A stretch of DNA of 64,000 nt from CAVWNR01 sp963756525 (GTDB taxonomy: Bacteria > Actinomycetota > Actinomycetes > Mycobacteriales > Jatrophihabitantaceae), in contig CAVWNR010000009.1 of the NCBI GenBank assembly GCA_963756525.1, positions 62,001 to 126,000 on the forward strand, given 5' to 3'. This document shows positions 41,065 to 49,190 of this stretch, one piece after another. The first letter of the stretch is position 1. Each line of letters begins with the position of its first letter. The notes under the pieces were generated by a model that saw only the letters and a list, made by a program, of their open reading frames with translations, was not told the DNA's origin and ran no database searches. Position numbers and translations under genes: made by a program.

Positions 41065-42285
41065 TCACGCCGCATCCCGCGGGCGGCCGGTGTGACCGGC
41101 GGAGTCGCTGCCCGAGTGGGCGGCGGGGTCGTGGTCGGTCATGGCGTCCGGGTCGCCGCCCATCATGGTGAGCATCCCCCGGCCGCCGGTGCGGAAGAAC
41201 CGCCACAACACCCAGGCCGGCGAGCAGCAGAAAGACGATGTTGAGCCAGGTGGTGTAGTTCCACCGGATGGCCTCGTCGCCGACATCGGCGTGCCGGCGC
41301 CGGTCGGGATGAGACCGAGCGGGGCGAAGACAAACTCGATGACATACCCGGAGGCGGCCATGGTGGCGTAGAAGGTGGCGAACAGGAACGCGGCCATCCG
41401 CCGCCCGAAGTACTTGGCGTAGATCAGCAGCAGCGGGATGATGATCAGGTCGGCGAAGATGAACGCGATCACGCCGCCGAAGCTGATCCCGCCGTACCAC
41501 AACACCGCGGCCAGCGGGGCATTGCCGATGGAGCAGACGAAGGTCACCACGGCGACCAGCGGGCCGATGATCGGCCCCCAGAGCTTGGCCGCCAGCGGGT
41601 GGTCGGCGAGGAAGAGGTGCTGCCAGAAGGTGTCGGGGATCCACGCGCTGGCGGCGCCGGCGATGAGCAGCCCGCCGATGAGGTCGCGCAGGATGGCGGC
41701 CCATTCCAGGACGAACACGTGGCTGACCGCGGTGAACCCGTCCCGGGACAACAGCCGCCGCCAGAACGACCCCGACCCGGTGACGGCCATGTCCATCGCC
41801 GCGTGGCCTTCGATCGACCCGGGCACCGCCCGCTCGGCCTGGGCCCGCGCGGCCCGCTCCAGTCGGGCGGTGAGGAAGCGGCGGAACAGCAGCGCCAACG
41901 CCACGATCATGATCGGTCCGCCGACGAACTCAGCCAAGGTGAACTGCCAGCCCAACAGCAGCGCCAAGATGATGCCCAACTCGATGACCAGGTTGGTCGA
42001 GGCGAACTGGAAGGCCATCGCCGCGGTGAAGTTCGCGTCCTTGCGGACCAGTGAGCGCGCCAGCGCCACCGCCGCATACGAGCAGGACGAGGAGGCCGCG
42101 CCCAGGCCGGCGGCGGTGGCCAGGCTGCGCGGCCGGTCATCGGGCAGCAGCCGCACGATGGTGGCCTTGCGCACCAGCGCCTGGATGATCGCCGAGAGTG
42201 TGAAACCGAGGATCAGCGACCAGGTGATCTGCCAGGTTATCGTCCCGGTCATCCGCAGCGCGTGCAGCACGGCATCCACTCCCAT
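41065..42285 (-). CDS. Permease, YraQ/DUF318 family, with out-of-frame segment near the C-terminus
   Basis: This is a multi-pass protein of 406 residues. It has the paired family repeats: ILGFTLSAIIQALVRKATIVRLLPDDRPRSLATAAGLGAASSSCSYAAVALARSL, and later ILRDLIGGLLIAGAASAWIP and VVTFVCSIGNAPLAAVLWYGGISFGGVIAFIFADLIIIP. The SCSYA and SIGNAPLA motifs are the family signatures. Residues between LGLIPTG and WRFFRTGGRGM (about 41222-41312) are in the wrong frame: the alternative frame gives RHADVGDEAIRWNYTTWLNIVFLLLAG, normal for the family. Two compensating indels are implied. ATG 42285 follows GGGGG. Such permeases are linked to arsenic or metal genes. Confidence 0.85.
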   Translation of the reverse strand: MGVDAVLHALRMTGTITWQITWSLILGFTLSAIIQALVRKATIVRLLPDDRPRSLATAAGLGAASSSCSYAAVALARSLVRKDANFTAAMAFQFASTNLVIELGIILALLLGWQFTLAEFVGGPIMIVALALLFRRFLTARLERAARAQAERAVPGSIEGHAAMDMAVTGSGSFWRRLLSRDGFTAVSHVFVLEWAAILRDLIGGLLIAGAASAWIPDTFWQHLFLADHPLAAKLWGPIIGPLVAVVTFVCSIGNAPLAAVLWYGGISFGGVIAFIFADLIIIPLLLIYAKYFGRRMAAFLFATFYATMAASGYVIEFVFAPLGLIPTGAGTPMSATRPSGGTTPPGSTSSFCCSPAWVLWRFFRTGGRGMLTMMGGDPDAMTDHDPAAHSGSDSAGHTGRPRDAA

Positions 42286-42290
42286 GACTA

Positions 42291-42314
42291 ATACCCCCGT
42301 AAGGTATCTGTCAA
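42291..42314 (-). promoter_or_regulatory. Promoter and CsoR-like inverted repeat upstream of the permease
   Basis: On the minus strand TTGACA (42309-42314) precedes a 17-bp imperfect palindrome, ATACC-TTACGGG-GGTAT (42291-42307), which ends 5 bases before the permease ATG. Operators with ATACC/GGTAT arms around a G/C tract are typical of the CsoR/RcnR metal- and sulfur-sensing repressors. No csoR gene is present in the window; the nearest regulator is the ArsR-type protein at 43498. Confidence 0.45.
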
Positions 42315-42341
42315 GTTGCAAGACGCCGGGTGACCGGTGCG

Positions 42342-43394
42342 CTAGCGATGGGCGCCGGCGGGGCTGGTGTGCACGGTGGCGGCGGTGAGCCGGTGGATAT
42401 CGGCGAGCAGGTGGGCCTCGGCGTGGTGGGCGACCTCGTGCGCGTCGGCGAGGGTAAGCGTGGGATCGACGGTGATCGCGGCTTCGGCGCGCAGCGTGTG
42501 CCCGATCCAGCGCAGCCGTAGTTCGTCGACCGAGCGCACGCGGTCGAGCTCAGCGATGCTCGCGGTGGCCTGCTCGACTAGGCCCGGGTCGACGGCATCC
42601 ATCAGCCGGGCGCCGACCTGGCCGGCGGCCGAACGCAGCACGCCGAGGATGGCCACCGTGATCACCAGCCCGATGATCGGGTCGGCCGCCCGCCAGCCGG
42701 CCGCGACCCCGGCGGCCCCGAGCAGCACGGCCAGGCTGGTGAACCCGTCGGTGCGGGCGTGCAGACCGTCGGCGACCAGCGCGGCCGAGCCGATCCGCCG
42801 CCCGACGGTCATCCGGTATCGGGCGACCAGCTCGTTGCCGGCGAAGCCGATCACCGCGGCGAGGGCAACAGCCCACAGATGCGAGACGCTCTGCGGATGT
42901 ACCAGGCGGTCGATGGCCTCGTAGCCAGCCAGCACCGACGACAGCGCGATCATCACGATGACGAACACCCCGGCGAGGTCTTCGGCGCGGCCGTAGCCGT
43001 AGGTGTACCGGGCTGTGGCGGGGCGGCGGCCCAGCCGGAACGCGATCAGCAGCGGCACCGCGGTCAGCGCGTCGGCGAAGTTGTGCAGGGTGTCGCCCAG
43101 CAGCGCGACCGACCCGGAGAACGCCACCACGACCGCCTGCACGCTCGCGGTGCCAGCGAGCGCGGCCAGGCTGATCAGCAGCGCCCGCCGGCCAGTCGCG
43201 TCGCTCTCCAGTGCGGTATCCACCGACTCGGCCGCGTCATGCGAATGGCCGACGCCGAACACTTCGCCGGCGGCGTGGCGCAGCCGCGCCAATCCGTTTC
43301 CACGCCGCTGATCGTCGTGGTCGTCGTGGTCGTCGTACTGGTGGCCGTGCCGCTGTTCGTCAACGGCGTGGGCGGCGCGGGTCAGGTGGCTCAT
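42342..43394 (-). CDS. Cation diffusion facilitator (CDF) metal exporter
   Basis: This 350-residue CDF protein has a His/Asp-rich cytosolic N-terminus (RHGHQYDDHDDHDD) and a GHSHDAAES segment. Six helices follow, with the metal site in VALLGDTLHNFADALTAVPLLIAF (helix 2, H-x-x-x-D) and AALVADGLHARTDGFTSLAVLLGA (helix 5, H-x-x-x-D). A C-terminal ferredoxin-like metal-binding domain ends the protein (VRSVDELRLRWIGHTLRAEAAITV). It exports Zn, Co or a similar divalent ion with proton exchange. ATG 43394 follows GAGGG. It is divergent from the ArsR regulator gene, its probable repressor. Confidence 0.92.
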   Translation of the reverse strand: MSHLTRAAHAVDEQRHGHQYDDHDDHDDQRRGNGLARLRHAAGEVFGVGHSHDAAESVDTALESDATGRRALLISLAALAGTASVQAVVVAFSGSVALLGDTLHNFADALTAVPLLIAFRLGRRPATARYTYGYGRAEDLAGVFVIVMIALSSVLAGYEAIDRLVHPQSVSHLWAVALAAVIGFAGNELVARYRMTVGRRIGSAALVADGLHARTDGFTSLAVLLGAAGVAAGWRAADPIIGLVITVAILGVLRSAAGQVGARLMDAVDPGLVEQATASIAELDRVRSVDELRLRWIGHTLRAEAAITVDPTLTLADAHEVAHHAEAHLLADIHRLTAATVHTSPAGAHR

Positions 43395-43469
43395 GCTCGA
43401 CAGCCCTCGCGACATCATGGCGAACCGGGTTCTCGGTCGAGGGTAACAGCATGTGCGTTACTGCGAATA

Positions 43470-43479
43470 TGTTGCAACA
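43470..43479. promoter_or_regulatory. Palindrome in the CDF-ArsR divergent promoter region
   Basis: TGTTGCAACA is a perfect 10-bp palindrome in the 103-bp region between the divergent CDF and ArsR genes, inside an AT-richer stretch (GCGAATATGTTGCAAC). SmtB/ArsR metal sensors bind imperfect inverted repeats of this kind (often ATATG-type half-sites). Assignment to the adjacent ArsR protein is inferred from position. Confidence 0.45.
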
Positions 43480-43497
43480 GCGGGTACGGTGGCGGTT

Positions 43498-43872
43498 GTG
43501 ACGACTTCGCGTGCCCGCACCGCGCGGCGCCCTGCAGGTAAGGCGCCCCCGCACCCGGACGTGTTGTCTGACGCGCAGGTCGCGGCGGCCACCACGTCGT
43601 TCGCGTTGCTGTCCGACCCGACCCGGGTGCGGATGCTGTGGGCACTGCGCGACGCCCAGCTCGACGTCGCGTCGCTAGCCGCGGTTGCAGGGTGTCGGCC
43701 CACGGTCGCCAGCCAGCACCTATCCAAACTGCGCTTCGCCGGACTGGTCGAAGGCCGCCGCGACGGGCAACACGTGGTGTACCGACTGCGCGGCGGGCAC
43801 GTGCGCGCGCTGCTAACCGAGGCCCTGTTCCATGCCGATCACCAAGTCAGCGGCGCCCCGGTGCATCAGTGA
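43498..43872 (+). CDS. ArsR/SmtB-family metalloregulator
   Basis: This 124-residue winged-helix repressor reads DAQVAAATTSFALLSDPTRVRMLWALRDAQLDVASLAAVAGCRPTVASQHLSKLRFAGLVEGRRDGQHVVYRLRGGHVRALLTEALFHADHQ. The recognition helix is CRPTVASQHLSKLR, and the C-terminal ALFHADH histidines match alpha-5 metal sites of zinc/cobalt sensors such as KmtR/NmtR-type proteins. The GTG at 43498 is used; the frame extends upstream without sense. Divergent to the CDF exporter, so derepression by a metal ion is expected. Confidence 0.88.
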   Translation: MTTSRARTARRPAGKAPPHPDVLSDAQVAAATTSFALLSDPTRVRMLWALRDAQLDVASLAAVAGCRPTVASQHLSKLRFAGLVEGRRDGQHVVYRLRGGHVRALLTEALFHADHQVSGAPVHQ

Positions 43873-44031
43873 CGGCGCCACCGGACGACGGGCCGGTGCC
43901 CGACCCGTTCCGGGATCATCAACCGTGACCCTGGGGCTTTCCGGATCTGTCCGTGGGGCATATGCGATGCGCTGTCATCGGCGTGATCGAGCGCATCGGT
44001 AAGATCAATCTCAGCGCCAACCACTGTCTGA

Positions 44032-44450
44032 GTGCTTCCCGACCCCCGGATCGGCGACCTGGTCCGGGCAGGCGCGAGCGTCGCCGAGATCGCCAAATGC
44101 ACCCATCACGCCCAGACCACCATCCGCCGGGTTCTACGCGAGCGGGGCTCGGCACTGCTGTCGCGGGCGCTCGACCCGGCGCTGTTGCAGCGGCTCTACG
44201 TCGAGCAGCGATTGCCGATCAGGCAGGTCGCCGAGCAGCTCGGCTGCACCGTTGACCGGGGTCCGGTACGGACTTCGGGTGGCAGGTATCCCGGGCCGCC
44301 GGCCTGCCCGCGCCGCGCGGCTGGAGCCGATTACCGCTGATCAGCTGCTCGAGCTGTACGTGCAGCAGGACGTGTCGGCCCGCCAGGTCGCCGAGCGGCT
44401 CGGCGGCGAGGAAACCCGGGTGACGCTGCGGCTCCCCGGCACCCTGACCG
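44032..44450 (+). pseudogene. Tandem helix-turn-helix protein, frameshifted
   Basis: Starting at GTG 44032, the frame gives LPDPRIGDLVRAGASVAEIAKCTHHAQTTIRRVLRERG and LLQRLYVEQRLPIRQVAEQLGCT, two HTH units. After a shift near 44255 a third unit appears in another frame: LEPITADQLLELYVQQDVSARQVAERLGGEETRVTLRL. The three copies share L-x-x-LYV-x-x-x-x-S-x-R-x-VA-x-x-LG. Proteins with serial HTH repeats of this kind occur near actinobacterial mobile DNA. No catalytic domain is present, and the 3' part after 44450 is not recognised. Confidence 0.6.
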
Positions 44451-44630
44451 GGTGCTGCACCGTTTGCAGCCGTTGGGTGAGCCAAGGTGACGGGTGCAGA
44501 CCCGCGGCATCATTACCTGACGACACTGCCGTGATCAACGGCAACGATCGCGCCTTCGACGAGCGCGCCGAGGCTTCCGCTCACGCGCGGCCCGGCCCCT
44601 CCGCTGGGCGGCATAGAAACATCAACTACC

Positions 44631-45254
44631 TCAGGGGGTGATGTAACACGGCCGTGCGCGCCGCCGCGCGGCGGTCTGGAGCGCGCTGGGATGGATGCCG
44701 TGCGGGTCGGTTGGGGCGGTGAGTCGGGCGAGGAGGAGGTAGCGGTCGCCGCGGTAGCAGCCGTGTGTCCATTCGACTGGGGTGCCGTGCGCGTCGAAGC
44801 TGTGCCGGGCGAGCAGCAGCATCGGCGTGCCGGTGTCGGTGTGCAGCAGATCGGCCTCGCGCGGCGAGGCGGGCGCGGTCTGGATCGTGTCCTCGGCGCT
44901 GACTGGCACCACGCCGTACACCTGTTCGAGCACCTGGTAGAGCGACTGGCTGTGGCGCAGCGGCTTGATCAGGCCGGCGAAGCGGATCGCGGACCGCCGC
45001 GCGGTCTCGACCGCGATCGGGGTGTCGTCGGCCAGCCGTAGCCGTTGGATGCGGTATACCGACCCGCCGGGGCGCAGGCCGAGCCGCGATGCCGCCTCGG
45101 CGTCAGCGCGGACCCGTTCGGCGGACAGCACCCGGGTGCCGGCGGCGAAACCCGCGGCGGCGGCCCGCGCGGTGAAGCTGGTCATCCGCAGTGGCCAGCT
45201 GATGCGCTCACGGGGCAAGCGTGATTCATGGCGGCGGTCCGGCGGCACCTGCAC
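44631..45254 (-). pseudogene. GntR/HutC-type regulator reduced to its UTRA domain
   Basis: The frame encodes a full UTRA effector domain (MTSFTARAAAAGFAAGTRVLSAERVRADAEAASRLGLRPGGSVYRIQRLRLADDTPIAVETARRS ... LLHTDTGTPMLLLARHSFDAHGTPVEWTHGCYRGDRYLL) plus the linker before it (RHESRLPRERISWPL). The N-terminal GntR winged helix that should come before is absent: only 41 bp separate this frame from the alpha-galactosidase stop codon. It may once have regulated the adjacent alpha-galactosidase gene. A UTRA-only protein could still be made from about 45185. Confidence 0.7.
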
Positions 45255-45295
45255 GGTTCGGGCGGCAGCGCGTCGTGCGGGCGGCCGTTTGGCCG

Positions 45296-47494
45296 TTATG
45301 GCTGGATGGTCATCGCGAAGATGTGGATGTATGGGCTGTTCGGCAGCGTCACTGAGGCGACGGTCTTCGACGGGTCGATCGGGATCGAGTTGTAAAAGAC
45401 GTTGTAGGCGTACTGGGTGTCGCTGATGCCGGTCGGGGTGTTGCGGCCCATGGTGTAGAACGCGACCTTCGAGCCGAACTCGCCGGGAATCGCGAAGCTC
45501 CAGTTCGGGAAGCCGAGTTGCCCGGTGGTGCTGGTGTGATCGGTGTAGGCGACGGTGACCCGGTCACTGGTGTCCGGGGCGTTCGCGCCGAGGAACGCCA
45601 GCATGCTGCCTCGCCCGGAGAATGTGATGGTCGCGCCGCCGCCGGCGACATTGTCCGGCCTACCGGCGGGCACGTTCGGCCAGGTGAAGGTCGCGCCGTA
45701 GGCGCTGATCGTGGCGCCGGGCACCACACTGGGGTCCAGTGCCTTCAACAGGTCGGCGGAGTAGCTGTTGCCGTCACCGTCGAAGTTGCCGACGGCGTAG
45801 TTCGTGCTGTCGGTGATGCCGATGTTGTTGAACGCGGCGGCGAGGTTCGGGAACGGTGTGTTCGTCACGACGCTCAGCTCGCCGGACGCCGTCTCGCGTT
45901 CGCCGCGCCACCAGTAGGTGGCGGTCGCGGTGAGCGTCTTGGTGATCTTACCCGGCGGCGGCGCGGTCGAGGTGACCTGGAAGACGGCGGTCCCAGTGCG
46001 TCCAGGCTTGATCGGGCCGAACGTCTGGCTGGCGGGCTGGGCGTGCCAGCCAGCCGGGACGGCCAGCCGCAGCGTCGCGTGATCCACGGCGGAGGTGCCG
46101 TAGTCGGCGAGCGTGACCGTCACCGGCGTGGGGTGCCCGGCCCGGAACGCCTTGCCGGACAGGGTAAGCACCGCGAGCGGCGCCGACGCGGTGGCGGCGT
46201 AGCGGTGCACCCGGTAGATCACCGTGCCGTGCGCCGGCACGTTCGCGGCAATCACGCCCGCCGACGAGTAGCGCCTCTTGGTGACCAGGTCGGTGAGCTG
46301 GTACGGGTAGCCGCTGGTCAGCCCGACGTTGGCCGCGGTAGTGGTGATCGTCTGCGCGGTGTCGCCCTTGTTGAACAGCACCACCGACACGTCACCGTTC
46401 GCCAGCGGCCTGGCCAGCACGTTGTAGCCGGTGCCGCGCTGCACGATGGTGCCCTGCGCGCCGAGCTTGTCCTGGTCGACCGCGATGATGTCCCGGTTAC
46501 CGAGAATGGCCAACGCGGCCTGGGACAGCTCGGTCAGGTCGGTGCTGCTGATCAGCGGCGCGGCCATCTCCGCCCACAGCGTCATCTGGCTTTGCATCTC
46601 CACCGTCGACAGCCCCGAGTCGCCGACCAGCAAGAAGTCCGGGTCGTTCCAGTGCCCGGGCCCCGCAAAGCGCGCCAGCCCCACGTTGTAGCTGTAGTTG
46701 TAGGCGATCCCGGCCCACTTCTCCGCCCCGGACTCCTGCCCAAGCGGGATGTCGGCGCCCTCCCGCCACAGGTTGGCGATCTTGCTGGTCCAGCCGATCA
46801 CGTCCAGCCACTGCGGGCTGCCCTGAAAGTACGCCGGCGCGGACGCGGAGAACACGATCGGCCGGCCGGTGACCAGCAGCGCCTTGCTGAACGCGGTGTA
46901 GGCCTGCTGATAGGTCTGCTCGGCGCTCTGCCCGGCCACGCTGGGCACGTTGCAGCCGTCAAGCTTGACGTAGTCCACACCCCACTTCGCGAACTGCTCG
47001 GCGTCTTGGGTGTAGTGCCCCCAACTGCCGGGATATCCGCCGCAGGTGGTGGTGCCGGCGTCCTCATAGATGCCGAACTTCAACCCCATCGCGTGCAACT
47101 GCTGCCCGAGGTAGGCCATCCCGTCAGGAAACTTGGTCGGGTCGGCCTGCAGGTTGCCGCTCGCGTCCCGCGACGGCGCCAGCCAGCAGTCGTCGGTGGT
47201 CACCGTGTCATAACCCTTAGCGGCCAGCCCGGAGCTGACCAGGGCACGCGCTTGGGTCAAGATCAGGTTCTCGTCGATGTTGCACTGGTAATACGACCAG
47301 TCGTTCCAGCCCATCGGCGGGGTGAGCGCGAGCCCGTTGTAAGACGGCGCCTTGTTGACCGCGGGCCGGGCGGCTGCCGCCGGCTTCGCCACCGTGGCCG
47401 CCGCGGACGGCGCGGCGGTGGCGATCATCCCGGCGGTCAGGGCGACACCGGCAAGGCTGGCGAACAGGCGGGCGGCACGGCGGTACCGAGGCAT
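45296..47494 (-). CDS. Secreted alpha-galactosidase, glycoside hydrolase family 27
   Basis: This 732-residue exported enzyme begins with a signal peptide (ARLFASLAGVALTAGMIATA, cleavage after APSAAA). The GH27 (beta/alpha)8 barrel covers about residues 53-345: TPPMGWNDWSYY, VTTDDCW, LKFGIYEDAGTTTCGGYPGSW, nucleophile Asp179 in WGVDYVKLDGCN, and GPGHWNDPDFLLVG. A beta-domain with PLANGDVSVVLFNKG and an NEW3-type domain (VTVTLADYGTSAVDHATLRLAVPAGW) follow. A C-terminal NPCBM-like module (LAAAFNNIGITDSTN..GNFDGDGNSYSADLLKA) ends the protein. It removes alpha-linked galactose from plant oligosaccharides. ATG 47494. Confidence 0.93.
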   Translation of the reverse strand: MPRYRRAARLFASLAGVALTAGMIATAAPSAAATVAKPAAAARPAVNKAPSYNGLALTPPMGWNDWSYYQCNIDENLILTQARALVSSGLAAKGYDTVTTDDCWLAPSRDASGNLQADPTKFPDGMAYLGQQLHAMGLKFGIYEDAGTTTCGGYPGSWGHYTQDAEQFAKWGVDYVKLDGCNVPSVAGQSAEQTYQQAYTAFSKALLVTGRPIVFSASAPAYFQGSPQWLDVIGWTSKIANLWREGADIPLGQESGAEKWAGIAYNYSYNVGLARFAGPGHWNDPDFLLVGDSGLSTVEMQSQMTLWAEMAAPLISSTDLTELSQAALAILGNRDIIAVDQDKLGAQGTIVQRGTGYNVLARPLANGDVSVVLFNKGDTAQTITTTAANVGLTSGYPYQLTDLVTKRRYSSAGVIAANVPAHGTVIYRVHRYAATASAPLAVLTLSGKAFRAGHPTPVTVTLADYGTSAVDHATLRLAVPAGWHAQPASQTFGPIKPGRTGTAVFQVTSTAPPPGKITKTLTATATYWWRGERETASGELSVVTNTPFPNLAAAFNNIGITDSTNYAVGNFDGDGNSYSADLLKALDPSVVPGATISAYGATFTWPNVPAGRPDNVAGGGATITFSGRGSMLAFLGANAPDTSDRVTVAYTDHTSTTGQLGFPNWSFAIPGEFGSKVAFYTMGRNTPTGISDTQYAYNVFYNSIPIDPSKTVASVTLPNSPYIHIFAMTIQP

Positions 47495-47658
47495 GGCGGA
47501 CTCCGTCGATTCGGGGGCTACCGGCGACGCTAGACCCGGCCAGACCCTGCACACAAGAGCGCGCAATGACCAGGTTTCAATCAGCTGCCTGCAGGCTGGT
47601 CTTGCGCGGCGAGCGTAGCCGAGCGATCGTCGCGTAACCAGGCCGCCGCGGCGTGCCG

Positions 47659-48693
47659 TTAGTGAAGCCGCGAACACCGGTAGGTCCTACTGGCCTCGGC
47701 CGCGGCCGCGGTCGCGGCTTCGTCGCTGTTCGGGCGGGTCGTAGCGTGCGGCCGGCGCCGGGCTCGGCGACTGCGGGGTGGCCGGTCGGCGCTGGTTGGG
47801 TGGCGGGAATCCTGCGCGGGGGCGTCGAGCGCGGCCTCGGCGGCGGCGCGGCTGGCCGGGTCGTCCACCGGCGCCGGCTGCGGCCGCTGGGCGGTGTCGA
47901 GGCTGCGTTCGTGTTGCCGCTGGCCGGTTGAACCGTTCCGACGCGGCTTCTGGGGGCACGCCGGCGCTGAGTTGGGCGTCGAGCCCGGCGAGGGCGGCGG
48001 CGACGTCGCGGTGCAGCGTGTCGGCGGCGACGAGTTCGCCGCGGGCCTGTTTTGCGGTGCGGACGGCATCGGCGGTGCGGGTGAGTTGGCTGATGACGGC
48101 CAGCCAGCCGCGCTGCTGGTCGGTGCTGGTGGCGCGTAGCGCAAGTTGGATGTGGCGGGCGGCGAGCTCGGCCGGGCTGATCGGTCCGGGGCACTGCCGG
48201 CGCGGGTCGGGCCGGCTCGACGGTGCCACCGGCGCCGCGGTCGCCGAGGGCGGTGGCGGCGCTGAGTTCCGGCGGCGCCGGCGCCGGATCGGTGTCGAGG
48301 TCGGCGTCGTCGCGCCACAGCTGCAGCGCGCGCCCGCGTCTCGGGCGTCTCGGTCCACCGCGGCCGGAGCTGGCGCAGGGTGGGGTCCGGCGCGAGGGTG
48401 GAGGCGGAGAACCACGGCCCGTCACCGAGGCGCACTTTGTAGCCGGTGACCTGGTCGCGGCTGCCGGGCGTCCAGCGGCCTGCACCCACACCCCGGCGTC
48501 GACGACCGTGTGGACCCATTCCGCCTCGGTTGCGCTGGTGGCAGCGGCGGCGCGCAGGATCCGTTGTAACCGCACTCGGTCCCGTGCCGCCCATCCGCCG
48601 GCGCGTGCGCCTGGGCGGCCTGGTGTTCTTTCGGGGTCTACCCGCGCAGCCGCGGCGCGGCAGCCCCGCAGCCGACGCGCCGGCGCCGGCCAA
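47659..48693 (-). pseudogene. Relaxase/mobilisation protein (C-terminal region), multiply frameshifted
   Basis: Three minus-strand frames alternate to give one protein. Pieces in order are LQRILRAAAATSATEAEWVHTVVDAGVWV, TPGSRDQVTGYKVRLGDGPWFSASTLAPDPTLRQLRPRW, LQLWRDDADLDTDPAPAPPELSAATAL, and PISPAELAARHIQLALRATSTDQQRGWLAVISQLTRTADAVRTAKQARGELVAADTLHRDVAAALAGLD. The VTGYxVxLGDGPWFSASTLAPDxTLxxLRxRW block is, to my knowledge, typical of relaxase proteins of actinobacterial integrative elements. At least three frame changes occur, and the N-terminal nuclease domain is missing. It marks the remains of a mobile element. Confidence 0.65.
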
Positions 48694-48844
48694 GGCGGTC
48701 TACAGAGCGGCCCGCTACGAGCGACACAGCGGCGGTGGCGTGACCGGCCGCCGGGTCAAAGACGGTAGAAGTTGATGTGGTTCCATCGTCACCTCCCGTA
48801 GGGCCGATCCGTTGCACGATGAAGACGCCGATGGGAGTCTCGCG

Positions 48845-49090
48845 ATGGCCGAGCAGCTCTACCGCATTGTCGTGGAGCCTCGACTGCACCCGGCCATCCG
48901 CGAGGAGGCCTTTGGTGGTCTTTCCTGCCGCGACGGCTCGGCCGGTACCGAACTCACCGGGTGGATGGATCAGTCCGCGCTGTTCGGGTACCTGCACCGG
49001 ATCGAGTGGCTCGCGCTGGTACTCGTTGAGGTTCGCCGCCTCGATGACGCCGCCGCGGCCGACGAGGCCGCCGCGCCGGCGCGGGGTTGA
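48845..49090 (+). CDS. Small conserved protein, relative of the one at 8373-8585
   Basis: This 81-residue protein is YRIVVEPRLHPAIREEAFGGLSCRDGSAGTELTGWMDQSALFGYLHRIEWLALVLVEVRRLDD plus an Ala-rich tail. It aligns through its length with the 70-residue protein at 8373 (YRI-V, F-GL, L-G, DQS-L-G, L-LV-V). The ATG at 48845 has GGGAG 8 bases upstream; an ATG at 48812 in frame adds 11 acidic residues. Function unknown. It lies between the relaxase remnant and a membrane-protein gene. Confidence 0.7.
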   Translation: MAEQLYRIVVEPRLHPAIREEAFGGLSCRDGSAGTELTGWMDQSALFGYLHRIEWLALVLVEVRRLDDAAAADEAAAPARG

Positions 49091-49190
49091 GCGGCGTCGC
49101 GGGAGGACGCGGCGCGGAGGTCGGTGGGATTCTGGCGAACGGGTAAGTAGCGCCCGACGGTGCGGATGGTCGGGTTTACCGTCGGCTTTG

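Noticed and set aside
45518..47533. 671-residue plus-strand open frame
   Set aside because: Antisense shadow of the alpha-galactosidase gene; composition rich in Arg/Val/Gly and no family resemblance.
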